Virus record (IMG/VR): IMGVR_UViG_3300007734_000555 | Coordinates: 1-30,061 of that record | DNA from: a virus | Length of the DNA stretch: 30,061 nt | Strand: one strand, 5' to 3' | Shown here: positions 7,149 through 13,039 of the stretch, in pieces | Layout of the letters: each line of letters opens with the position of its first letter | Numbering within the stretch: position 1 is the stretch's first letter | Position numbers and translations under genes: made by a program | Notes under the pieces: generated by a model | Told to the model about the DNA's origin: nothing | The model's database searches: none | Seen by the model: only the letters and a program-made list of their open reading frames with translations

Positions 7149-7319
7149 ATGACTTTTAGAACTTATCTCATTGAGTTTTACTCATACCCTGATTGTGTTC
7201 ACGCTGAATATGACGAAACAAGCGCAGAATCTTTAGAGGATGCGGTGGCTGAACTTAAAAAGTATCACCCAGACGCAGAGATTTTGAACACCTATATACA
7301 CACATCATGCTTGGAATAA
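7149..7319 (+). CDS. Unknown 56-residue protein
   Basis: This gene starts at ATG 7149 after a GGAG ribosome-binding site at 7138-7141. The protein opens with a strand (TFRTYLIEFYSY), passes an acidic stretch (EYDETSAESL), then a helix (EDAVAELKKY) and HPDAEIL. The same order strand-acidic-helix-(N/H)PD is seen in the next gene, so the two may be distant duplicates. Function unknown. Confidence 0.6.
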   Translation: MTFRTYLIEFYSYPDCVHAEYDETSAESLEDAVAELKKYHPDAEILNTYIHTSCLE

Positions 7320-7321
7320 AA

Positions 7322-7513
7322 ATGCAAACTTATCAAATATTTAAAAACGTGTCTTATGAATACTTTATTGAAGCCGAAACATTAGAGGAAGCTCAGAATA
7401 AAATCATCGATGAGAACCCCGATTATGAAAGTGAGGAATTGATTGAATGGGTTTTTTTAGATGAACATGACGGGGAAAACTGGAAATATGAACCAGTTTT
7501 GCAAGCAAGTTAA
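7322..7513 (+). CDS. Unknown 63-residue protein
   Basis: I place the start at ATG 7322, two bases after the previous stop; an ATG at 7307 in the same frame would overlap the previous gene. The protein reads QTYQIFKNVSYEYFIEAE, then a helix (TLEEAQNKIID) followed by ENPDYE, and an acidic tail. Similar fold order to the preceding gene. Unknown function; very acidic, which is common in DNA-mimic or inhibitor proteins but proves nothing. Confidence 0.65.
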   Translation: MQTYQIFKNVSYEYFIEAETLEEAQNKIIDENPDYESEELIEWVFLDEHDGENWKYEPVLQAS

Positions 7514-7567
7514 ATGATCTACGCTTGCATTGCCCTAATTCTGCGAATACTTGGCGGGAAACGCTAA
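7514..7567 (+). CDS. Possible 17-residue peptide before terminator
   Basis: The ATG begins directly after the previous TAA. The peptide is hydrophobic then basic (MIYACIALILRILGGKR). It ends nine bases before the terminator stem. It could be a membrane-active peptide, but it is short enough to be chance. Confidence 0.3.
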   Translation: MIYACIALILRILGGKR

Positions 7568-7575
7568 ACCCTCAG

Positions 7576-7597
7576 ACCCTCTACGGAGGGTTTTTTT
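7576..7597 (+). terminator. Intrinsic terminator of the small-gene cassette
   Basis: A perfect 6-bp stem ACCCTC/GAGGGT closes a TACG loop; C(UACG)G is a member of the very stable UNCG tetraloop class. Seven T residues follow (7591-7597, the first shared with the stem). It ends the rightward transcript before the convergent operon. Confidence 0.85.
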
Positions 7598-7628
7598 ACG
7601 TCTGGCATAGTTGGTATGGGCAAGCTCT

Positions 7629-7652
7629 AAAAAACGCCTAGAACGGGCTTTT
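7629..7652 (-). terminator. Weak terminator for leftward early operon
   Basis: On the minus strand AAAAGCC, a seven-base loop and GGC followed by G and six T residues can form a short stem with a T tail. The loop contains the restored stop codon of the frameshifted HNH protein. The GC core is only three pairs, so confidence is modest. Confidence 0.35.
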
Positions 7653-8245
7653 ATGGCCTTTGGTGGGCATTTCTTCGCACAATCTGCGAATAGTCTCATT
7701 CAGGGCGTCTATTTCATCCATTTTATTGATTGCCCATGCCCTACGTTGACCATGCCATCCTAAAACTGGGTTTCGATGGCAATCGACACAAATGCAATGC
7801 AGGTATATTGCAAGCCCTGTTTATAGTGATGAGCTTCGCTCGGCCCTGATGCTTGGCAAACTGAGCACGGGAGGTTTTTCACCCTTGCAAGGTGTAATCT
7901 CTCTTTTGCGCTTAGTTTGTTGTTCAAGTTGTGGCCTTTTTCTATACGGGCCGAATACTGGGCGGTTCTCCACACCTCCACTTTTGCTTGGGCTGCGGTC
8001 ATTAACCAGCGATAACGCTCCTCAAGTTTCAACGGCTCCCTTATTCCTTCGAGTATTTCCACATATTCAGGGTGGGCATAAGCGTAAATGTCCTGCTTAC
8101 CTAAAACCTCTGTTCCCGCTTGGCTCGCCAGTTGAGCCTTGCGTGATTTGCGAAATTCCTCAAGGAACATCCTGTCGGCCTTAGCCTTGGCATAGAGTGG
8201 TGCTGTGTCAATTAAATATTGAATGGCCTTGGTGGGTTCGTTCAT
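7638..8245 (-). pseudogene. Frameshifted HNH-type zinc protein (Ref/DUF968-like)
   Basis: The uninterrupted reading frame (7760-8245, 161 codons) has a helical N-terminal domain (about residues 1-110), then starts a zinc/HNH domain, LPCSVCQASGPSEAHHYKQG, and ends in IAFVSIAIETQF. A -1 shift near base 7790 restores the rest of the domain: CVDCHRNPVLGWHGQRRAW and a helical end, with stop at 7638-7640. The combined motif C-x2-C, HH, C-x2-CH, and GWHGQ matches phage HNH-type nucleases of the P1 Ref/DUF968 kind. No canonical slippery heptamer is seen at the junction, so either a one-base deletion, a sequencing error or non-standard frameshifting is the cause. Last gene of the operon with RusA. Confidence 0.7.
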
Positions 8246-8246
8246 G

Positions 8247-8492
8247 TTAACCCTCTGTTCTTTTCATGTTTCTTATGTGAATGGAGAAACTAGATATTGT
8301 GTCTTTTCCAAAAGCAGTCATTTTCTCGATCTCTTTTGCCACTTCTTCTAGAACTTGGTTTCTTTGTGAGGTGGAAACAAACACATCGAAATGATAGGGT
8401 TGCCCTATGTTTCTCAATATTTGTTTACCAAGATTACTTTGTTGCTCAACGGCATTAAATGCCTCGTCTTCCTCTTTAGTCCAATCAGTCAT
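8247..8492 (-). CDS. Unknown small phage protein
   Basis: 81 residues: an acidic helical start (DWTKEEDEAFNAVEQQSNLG), then YHFDVFVSTSQRNQVLEEVAKEIEKM. No motif gives a function. It overlaps the membrane peptide before it by eight bases and stands one base from the HNH-like gene. Present in the early DNA-metabolism operon. Confidence 0.7.
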   Translation of the reverse strand: MTDWTKEEDEAFNAVEQQSNLGKQILRNIGQPYHFDVFVSTSQRNQVLEEVAKEIEKMTAFGKDTISSFSIHIRNMKRTEG

Positions 8493-8577
8493 ACCAAAAC
8501 CTTAATAAACTAAGCACTCCCGCCCAAAAAGCCGCTAGTGCAATCAGAATTAGTTGCCAAACAGATTGTTTACTCAT
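8485..8577 (-). CDS. 30-residue single-pass membrane protein
   Basis: The ATG overlaps the stop of the upstream gene (ATGA at 8574-8577) and the stop falls inside the next gene's start. The peptide has SKQSVWQ, a membrane helix (LILIALAAFWAGVLSLL) and ends RFWYD. Double coupling supports a real gene. Function unknown. Confidence 0.6.
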   Translation of the reverse strand: MSKQSVWQLILIALAAFWAGVLSLLRFWYD

Positions 8578-8813
8578 ACATCTTCGGTCTTATAGTTGAG
8601 TTTGTGATTCTGAAACCGCATGGCTGCCTCAATGTCCAGTTCAGCATAAGCCTCTGGTGACATACATCCAACAATATCACGCCCAGAGAACCAGACTTCC
8701 TTCACAGACTCGTTGTAGGTGGATTTTTCCTCGTCTATTTCGTACTCATAGACAACTGTCACTACTTCGCTACCTTGACCGATTGTTGTGTCAAATTCCC
8801 AAGTATTTTCCAT
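8574..8813 (-). CDS. Unknown small acidic protein
   Basis: A 79-residue acidic protein with beta strands (SEVVTVVYEYEID) and a helix near the end (PEAYAELDIEAAMRFQ). A good AGGAG site lies before the ATG. The strand pattern resembles small phage proteins found near RusA genes, but I cannot name a family. Confidence 0.65.
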   Translation of the reverse strand: MENTWEFDTTIGQGSEVVTVVYEYEIDEEKSTYNESVKEVWFSGRDIVGCMSPEAYAELDIEAAMRFQNHKLNYKTEDV

Positions 8814-8876
8814 GATTCACTCCTGTTAAAAATTAAATGTTATCTAATTGATTGTGTTTTTCTATAGGACTTACCC

Positions 8877-9302
8877 TTACTCCAAACACTCCTTAACGCA
8901 AATATCAACACCTGGCAGACTTGAATAAACCTTCGTAACGTGGATGTTGATGATCTGCGAATCGTCATGGTAGACGACCCCGTTCATGCCATCTTCTACG
9001 CTTTTGAGGATATTACTTGCGTCAGGTTTCTTTGTTGGCTTCTCTGAGCCGTTATCAATGGCTTCTAATCTCTTTTTGGTGCATGACTTGGGGATTGGCA
9101 CTCGAATGTAAAGATACAGGCTTACAGGGGTTTCCAAAGGTTCTGAGCTGCCCATTGCCTCGATTGCAGAATCCTTGATTAAGGTTTCATAGGTTCTTGT
9201 CTTCTCAGGGGTGTAAGCGGTCACGTAATTGCCCCTCTTGACGTATCTAGCCCTTTGTTTGCCAACGGGGTTAGCGTCTACTTTGAATGTCACCATGAAC
9301 AT
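8877..9302 (-). CDS. rusA: RusA-like Holliday junction resolvase
   Basis: A 141-residue endonuclease that cuts branched DNA. It shows the RusA pattern PVGKQRARYV (12-21), KPDASNILKSVEDGMNG (92-108) and VVYHDDSQI (109-117). Compared with E. coli RusA (D70, D72, D91), D94 and D113/D114 are present but the middle acid is Ser96; many phage relatives show KPDxSN, so this may be tolerated. The ATG overlaps the stop of the HNH gene by one base (TAATG). Likely resolves recombination and replication intermediates before packaging. Confidence 0.88.
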   Translation of the reverse strand: MFMVTFKVDANPVGKQRARYVKRGNYVTAYTPEKTRTYETLIKDSAIEAMGSSEPLETPVSLYLYIRVPIPKSCTKKRLEAIDNGSEKPTKKPDASNILKSVEDGMNGVVYHDDSQIINIHVTKVYSSLPGVDICVKECLE

Positions 9303-9823
9303 TAGAATCTCCCAAAATCTTTATGCAGAAACATTGATGCGCTGCAATATGCCTGATGCGCTTCCTCTTTTGTGGGGAAAAGTCCAAGTGAATATATCTT
9401 GTCAAAACACCTAATTCTTGCCCTGAATTTTTTAGTTTGAGGGTGAAAAGTAACACCCTTTAATCCAATTGAACTATGCTTTCTTACTTTTGCGTTCCAA
9501 GTGTTTTGGTATTTATCGGCTTCTCTGAGATTTTCGATATTATTGTTTAATGGATTTCCATCAATGTGGTCAATAATCTTTGGGGCATATCCATGATGTA
9601 TAAAAAATACCAACTTATGCTTCATGTATGTTTTCTTATTTATTGATAAATGTAGATACCTATGTCCAGAGACTTGAGCCAAGCCTCCTTTCTTAACTCT
9701 TCTTGATGTTGGATTTTTCCAATAAAAATTACCATCTACATAGTCAAGATAGAAATGAACATCATCAACAGATAAATCCTTGTATAAAGATTTGTTGATT
9801 GTTTCGTCAGTTATAAACGTCAT
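9302..9823 (-). CDS. HNH homing endonuclease with AP2 domain
   Basis: 173 residues from ATG 9823, chosen because it overlaps the methyltransferase stop (ATGA); in-frame starts further upstream lie inside that gene. An HNH core (MKHKLVFFIHHGYAP, then IDHIDGNPLNNNIENLREA) is followed by an AP2 DNA-binding domain (LKGVTFHPQTKKFRARI, YSLGLFPTKEEAHQAYC). This two-domain form is typical of selfish phage endonucleases. It sits between methyltransferase and RusA genes and is joined to both by overlaps, so it inserted without breaking translation. The coding is AT-richer than its neighbours. Confidence 0.9.
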   Translation of the reverse strand: MTFITDETINKSLYKDLSVDDVHFYLDYVDGNFYWKNPTSRRVKKGGLAQVSGHRYLHLSINKKTYMKHKLVFFIHHGYAPKIIDHIDGNPLNNNIENLREADKYQNTWNAKVRKHSSIGLKGVTFHPQTKKFRARIRCFDKIYSLGLFPTKEEAHQAYCSASMFLHKDFGRF

Positions 9824-10734
9824 TTCAAGATTCTCCATGCGGTTGCCGCGCATAATGGGACCTGCCCATTCCCAATGGCTTTAAGTCTGTCCACTCTAGC
9901 GGCCACCCCATCAGCCACTCGACCCACGTTGGGTTCAGTTGACCACTGCTCCTGTCTACCGATTGACTCAACATAATTTGTTTGCCAATTTTGATTCGTC
10001 TTTGAATTGACGGATTGCTCATGTTGCCCCTGTCCCGATTGTCGGATGCTTGTGGAGTCGGAAACCACAGAACTACCGTTCCCAATCCTGGCGAATCCCT
10101 CTTGAATTCCGATGGACTCCCCTTCTCGTTTGAATTGTGGCAAGTTGGTGTAGGCCACATTTCTTTTCGTTTTTTCAATGCTTTCCTGCTGTTGCTCCCA
10201 CCGTCCAATCCTGTCGTGTTGGGTGTGTGAAAGTAGTCCACGCCATTTGGCACAAATCCAGATTCTGTCCCTCTGATGGTTTGCTCCAACGTCCGCTGCT
10301 CCCAGCACTCCCCATCTCGCATCAAACCCCATTGAGGCCAGGTCTCCGAGAACTCGTCCAAGTCCCCTAGAAGTGAGCATTGGTGAGTTTTCCACGAACA
10401 CGAACTTGGGTCGTACTTCGTGAATGATCCTCGCCATTTCTCCCCACATTGCGCTTCGCTCTCCTTCGATGCCAACTCCTTTTCCTGCAGCTGAGATGTC
10501 TTGGCATGGAAACCCGCCAGATATAACGTCAACAATTCCTCTCCAAGGTCTTCCGTCAAAGGTTTGTACGTCATCCCAAATCGGGAAAGGCGGGAGAAGC
10601 CCGTCATTTTGTCTGGCGCACAGTACGCTTGCGGGGTAATGCTCCCACTCGACTGCACAGACTGTTCTCCAACCAAGGAGGTGTCCTCCAAGAATGCCTC
10701 CACCAGCACCTGCGAATAAAGCCAACTCATTCAA
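9820..10734 (-). CDS. C5 cytosine DNA methyltransferase
   Basis: 304 residues with all core motifs: I LFAGAGGG (6-13), IV GGFPCQDIS with catalytic C77, VI ENSPML (115-120), VIII QRDRIW (154-159) and X AIGNGQVPLCAATAW near the end. The enzyme puts a methyl group on cytosine C5, probably to protect phage DNA from restriction. The part between motifs VIII and X is short, so target choice cannot be predicted. No ATG lies upstream of motif I; the frame must start at TTG 10734 or TTG 10725. The whole gene is overlapped by the +1 frame ORF 9825-10730. Confidence 0.85.
   Translation of the reverse strand: MNELALFAGAGGGILGGHLLGWRTVCAVEWEHYPASVLCARQNDGLLPPFPIWDDVQTFDGRPWRGIVDVISGGFPCQDISAAGKGVGIEGERSAMWGEMARIIHEVRPKFVFVENSPMLTSRGLGRVLGDLASMGFDARWGVLGAADVGANHQRDRIWICAKWRGLLSHTQHDRIGRWEQQQESIEKTKRNVAYTNLPQFKREGESIGIQEGFARIGNGSSVVSDSTSIRQSGQGQHEQSVNSKTNQNWQTNYVESIGRQEQWSTEPNVGRVADGVAARVDRLKAIGNGQVPLCAATAWRILK
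9825..10730 (-). CDS. Overprinted ORF inside the methyltransferase gene
   Basis: A 301-codon open frame, +1 relative to the methyltransferase and nested in it. Unlike that gene it begins with ATG, and this ATG overlaps the stop of the previous gene in ATGA, the coupling used across this genome. The product reads like a protein family that I recall from phage databases: GFHAKTSQLQEKE (73-85), KYDPSSCSWKTHQCSLLGD (105-123), ETWPQWGLMRDGECW (129-143), two WPTPT/FPTPQ elements (192, 223) and LNPTWVEWLMGWPLEW (265-280). Its function is unknown, and it is often labelled methyltransferase by proximity. It may be a true dual-coding gene; evidence is open-frame length, start site and family-like motifs. 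Confidence 0.55.
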   Translation of the reverse strand: MSWLYSQVLVEAFLEDTSLVGEQSVQSSGSITPQAYCAPDKMTGFSRLSRFGMTYKPLTEDLGEELLTLYLAGFHAKTSQLQEKELASKESEAQCGEKWRGSFTKYDPSSCSWKTHQCSLLGDLDEFSETWPQWGLMRDGECWEQRTLEQTIRGTESGFVPNGVDYFHTPNTTGLDGGSNSRKALKKRKEMWPTPTCHNSNEKGSPSEFKRDSPGLGTVVLWFPTPQASDNRDRGNMSNPSIQRRIKIGKQIMLSQSVDRSSGQLNPTWVEWLMGWPLEWTDLKPLGMGRSHYARQPHGES

Positions 10735-10939
10735 TTTGTCCTTCTTTCATTTGACGCATATAAAACCTGACCCGATCTCTTGCTCCTGAACCATAGATTC
10801 TCTCGCAACGCTCAAGCCTGGCACGAACAAAATCATTGTCTTTCAAGGATTCCCAAGTTCGGAATATCTCCCTTGCTTCGGCCTTCTCTAAAACTACTCT
10901 GTCTCCAACATTGGATATGTTTTTTCTCGAATACACCAT
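10727..10939 (-). CDS. Small phage protein (DUF7696-like)
   Basis: A 70-residue basic helical protein with EAREIFRTWESLKDNDFVRARLERCERIYGSG in its middle, a pattern I recall from a small phage family (possibly DUF7696). Its TGA overlaps the ATG of the overprinted ORF. It lies in the operon between the replication gene and the methyltransferase. Function unknown. Confidence 0.75.
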   Translation of the reverse strand: MVYSRKNISNVGDRVVLEKAEAREIFRTWESLKDNDFVRARLERCERIYGSGARDRVRFYMRQMKEGQIE

Positions 10940-10945
10940 AGGGGT

Positions 10946-11053
10946 TTACTCTAGGTCGCCAGTAAGCTCTAAGGCTTGATTTATCAGGTGAAGCGGAAAG
11001 GGGACTCCCTCTTTTACTTTGTCTAACAGAATCATTGCTTCGTAGTGGCTCAT
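10946..11053 (-). CDS. 35-residue small phage protein
   Basis: The ATG overlaps the stop of the replication gene (ATGA). The peptide MSHYEAMILLDKVKEGVPF continues to a second helix and ends LTGDLE. Similar short peptides with the same start and TGDLE end occur beside phage replication genes, by my recall. It is cytoplasmic, with no membrane segment. Function unknown. Confidence 0.65.
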   Translation of the reverse strand: MSHYEAMILLDKVKEGVPFPLHLINQALELTGDLE

Positions 11054-11808
11054 GCACTTTTCCTTAACTGAGCCATCTTTGCTAAAACTTCTAGCGGAAT
11101 AGGTGCGGCTTTGAGGTCATCAGCTTTAATCTTCTCTAGCGCAGGGTCAGGCTCATTCTTTGACGCAACTGTGAGCCTTCCAACATCATAGGGATTTGGT
11201 TTAACAGCTTTGGTGTTTCTAACCCAGTTTCTCCAAGTTGCATCCCAATCCAACTTAACACCTTTTTGACCCGCTTGGGCAACCCAATAATCTTTAAACT
11301 GTTCAGCAACCTGACGGACATCTAAGTCTGGTCTTTCCTGAGTAGCCCAATCTCCCATTGATTTACTGAGAAACCAATCTTGGGCGAGGCGTGAGCCACG
11401 CTTGTTCTCTTTTATTGGTTTATGGTTAATGGTTATTGGTTTATGGTTATTGGTTGCTATTGGGGTAGCATTAGGGGGGCTAATAGCCTCCTCATAGGGG
11501 GGCTTTGACCACCTCTTAGCCGCCCCACGTTTACCTGCTTCAGCAAACTCTTTGTATTGTTTGATTTCCTTGTCTGCACGAGGAGAAACAAAGCCATCTG
11601 CTGTTGAAATGAAGAACTCATTAAGGACAGTCATTACGTCTTCTTCATGCTCACGCATACCGATCTGACGAGCAATATCTCGGTGTTTTATGGGTTGTTC
11701 ATGGAGAAAGTAGAAATCTAGCAAACGTCTGTAAGCTAAATCTTCCATCAAAGAAAGATGATGGGTGTGACTTTTGTAGTCACCAATATGAAACTGGTAG
11801 TAGTGCAT
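11050..11808 (-). CDS. DUF1376 replication-initiator-like protein
   Basis: 252 residues. Residues 1-90 match DUF1376 (MHYYQFHIGDYKSHT, LSLMEDLAYRRLLDFYF), a winged-helix domain found in phage O-like replication proteins. Residues 110-140 are a low-complexity linker with two NHKPI repeats, encoded by a 17-base perfect DNA repeat at 21-base spacing. The C-terminal region has the pattern DWDATWRNWVRN common at the end of phage replication initiators. It probably recruits the host helicase to the origin. Placed upstream of the 35-residue gene with ATGA overlap. Confidence 0.8.
   Translation of the reverse strand: MHYYQFHIGDYKSHTHHLSLMEDLAYRRLLDFYFLHEQPIKHRDIARQIGMREHEEDVMTVLNEFFISTADGFVSPRADKEIKQYKEFAEAGKRGAAKRWSKPPYEEAISPPNATPIATNNHKPITINHKPIKENKRGSRLAQDWFLSKSMGDWATQERPDLDVRQVAEQFKDYWVAQAGQKGVKLDWDATWRNWVRNTKAVKPNPYDVGRLTVASKNEPDPALEKIKADDLKAAPIPLEVLAKMAQLRKSA
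11412..11449. repeat. Iteron-like direct repeat inside the replication gene
   Basis: TTATTGGTTTATGGTTA occurs at 11412-11428 and again at 11433-11449 (21-base period, seven codons). A further partial copy GGTTATTGGTT follows. Lambda-type phages hold origin iterons inside gene O, so this may be an intragenic origin. Confidence 0.55.
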
Positions 11809-11934
11809 ATATTCCGCTTTTTAAACCACCCTTAAAGGAATTGCCAGCAGGAGAAGGGTTAACTCTTTTCGGTTGGGAGATCAGGCCCGACCTAGCTGGA
11901 TTCCATAATATCAAACTAATTCTACTTTGTAAAC
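11809..11934. other. Short spacer between wHTH and replication genes
   Basis: No ORF above 20 codons with support is seen. The leftward leader ends in a purine-rich AAGCGGAATAT before the DUF1376 start. I see no strong promoter or hairpin here. Confidence 0.5.
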
Positions 11935-12309
11935 TCAAATAAATTGGTTGTTCGTAATCTCTTTAGTGAAATTAGGATTGCCATTGAACAACCTTCTGGC
12001 CTGAGAGTTCATCACGGCATACTCAGCCTTGGTAAAAATACCCTTGGCATTGCGTACATCAAAGGGGTTTAGCTTGTCATAAGGCTCATCATTGGCGGCT
12101 TTTTGAGCCTCAATCATGTGTGGTTCTAAAGTGTATTTACAGACCCAAGCACGATTAAACTTGATTTTCTCAACAGTAAGCTCTTTCTTGCGAAACATCT
12201 TCTTGCAAGCAGCCACGATGGAAGTTCTTGGAATGCCTGTCAGATTCTCCATCTGTTGAGCAGTAAGCGATCCATTCTGTAAAGCTCGAATAATTGCTTG
12301 TTGGGTCAT
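11935..12309 (-). CDS. Helix-turn-helix DNA-binding protein
   Basis: 124 residues. The first 60 look like a winged helix: IIRALQNGSLTAQQMENLTG, then IPRTSIVAACKKMFRKKEL, then a beta wing. The C-terminal half (PYDKLNPFDVRNAKGIFTKAEY) is not assigned. It overlaps the preceding gene by ATGA and lies near the start of the leftward early operon. It may regulate early genes or help replication. A 125-base spacer separates it from the DUF1376 gene. Confidence 0.65.
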   Translation of the reverse strand: MTQQAIIRALQNGSLTAQQMENLTGIPRTSIVAACKKMFRKKELTVEKIKFNRAWVCKYTLEPHMIEAQKAANDEPYDKLNPFDVRNAKGIFTKAEYAVMNSQARRLFNGNPNFTKEITNNQFI

Positions 12310-12485
12310 TTGTATAGTCTTTCTAGGTTGATGGGATGGTTAGTATGCAGTTCAAGAGTTCTGGCAAGCAAAGCAACAATAGTCGCTGAGAAGTCCTCTG
12401 GTTCGGTTGTATAAGCCTCTGCCATAGTTTGAGCGTACCCAAGCAAGGTTTCAGCACAAGTTTTTTCAATTTGTTCGATGTTCAT
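12306..12485 (-). CDS. Unknown small protein, first in leftward early operon
   Basis: 59 residues from ATG 12485. An upstream TTG at 12515 is in frame but lacks a ribosome-binding site. The protein is helical (IEQIEKTCAETLLGYAQTMA, ATIVALLARTLELH). The ATG lies about eight bases after the -10 box at 12493-12498, so the message may be leaderless. Its stop overlaps the next ATG. No family recognised. Confidence 0.65.
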   Translation of the reverse strand: MNIEQIEKTCAETLLGYAQTMAEAYTTEPEDFSATIVALLARTLELHTNHPINLERLYK

Positions 12486-12492
12486 GGTCAGA

Positions 12493-12520
12493 ATAGTAGT
12501 GTTGTTTTTATGCAAGTCAA
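12493..12520 (-). promoter_or_regulatory. Sigma70-like promoter for leftward early operon
   Basis: On the minus strand TTGACT (12520-12515) is followed after 16 bases by TACTAT (12498-12493), 5/6 and 4/6 matches. The dyad AGGGTTTATCCCT lies just upstream of the -35. Confidence 0.45.
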
Positions 12521-12522
12521 TC

Positions 12523-12535
12523 AGGGTTTATCCCT
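12523..12535. promoter_or_regulatory. Dyad AGGGTTTATCCCT, candidate operator
   Basis: It lies between the leftward -35 box and a plus-strand TATATAAAA (12535-12543) that could be the rightward -10. It repeats the dyad found at 4421-4432. A regulator here could switch both early operons. Confidence 0.4.
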
Positions 12536-12608
12536 ATATAAAAGGCTAAAAAGGTGTGGCACATTAGTGGTGTGGGCAAACAGTAACCCACGTTTAACAG
12601 GAGTAAAT

Positions 12609-12809
12609 ATGCCGATTCTTAATGGAAAAAAGGTCATAGACCTAGAAGTAGATGGAGTAGACAGCAGAGATTATCCAGACTTCTCTGATGCCTACTTCTC
12701 AGATGGATGTTACGAAGATGGAACACGATTGACAGAAGATGAGTTGAACAAGCTCACCGATCTGGCTGGTGATGTTCTGTGGACAATGGCTTACGAGAGT
12801 CTCACATGA
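12609..12809 (+). CDS. Small phage protein, first of recombination operon
   Basis: 66 residues from ATG 12609, which has a perfect AGGAG at 12599-12603; the longer frame from 12429 has no support. The acidic sequence includes KKVIDLEVDGVDSRDYPDF and ends in a helix with TEDELNKL. Similar small proteins with the pattern VDGVD-x2-DYPDF-DAY occur in many phages by recall. Function unknown. Its stop overlaps the next ATG. Confidence 0.75.
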   Translation: MPILNGKKVIDLEVDGVDSRDYPDFSDAYFSDGCYEDGTRLTEDELNKLTDLAGDVLWTMAYESLT

Positions 12810-13039
12810 AATCAGTATTTGTACAGTATTCTGAACACTTTTCAGACATCCACTACTGCCCTTATTGTTTAAACATCAAGGGAAATAAAATAGTTTGCTG
12901 CCAAGAAGCAGACTTTATTCCGTTCAAGGATTTAGACCTTGACCAACAAAAAGCAATCATTGAAGACGAATTAGATACTTACAGGAGTAAATATGTCAAT
13001 AGAAGCATTACTGAAAAAGAATGTCAACGATCACGTTGA
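12806..13039 (+). CDS. Small zinc-ribbon-like protein
   Basis: 77 residues starting at the ATGA overlap. CPYC and, ten residues later, CC could bind zinc (YCPYCLNIKGNKIVCCQ). Its last 47 bases overlap the start of the annealing-protein gene, and contain that gene's ribosome-binding site, a rather long overlap for this genome. Function unknown. Confidence 0.6.
   Translation: MKSVFVQYSEHFSDIHYCPYCLNIKGNKIVCCQEADFIPFKDLDLDQQKAIIEDELDTYRSKYVNRSITEKECQRSR

Noticed and set aside
7792-8184. 130-codon plus-strand ORF
   Set aside because: Antisense to the well-supported HNH-like gene and beyond the plus-strand terminator; no phage-like motif.
9271-9456. Minus-strand ORF overlapping HNH and RusA genes
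   Set aside because: Different frame inside two well-supported genes; no coupling or motif.
10833-11057. 74-codon minus-strand ORF
   Set aside because: It overlaps the coupled 35-residue gene and the DUF7696-like gene in another frame and has no motif.
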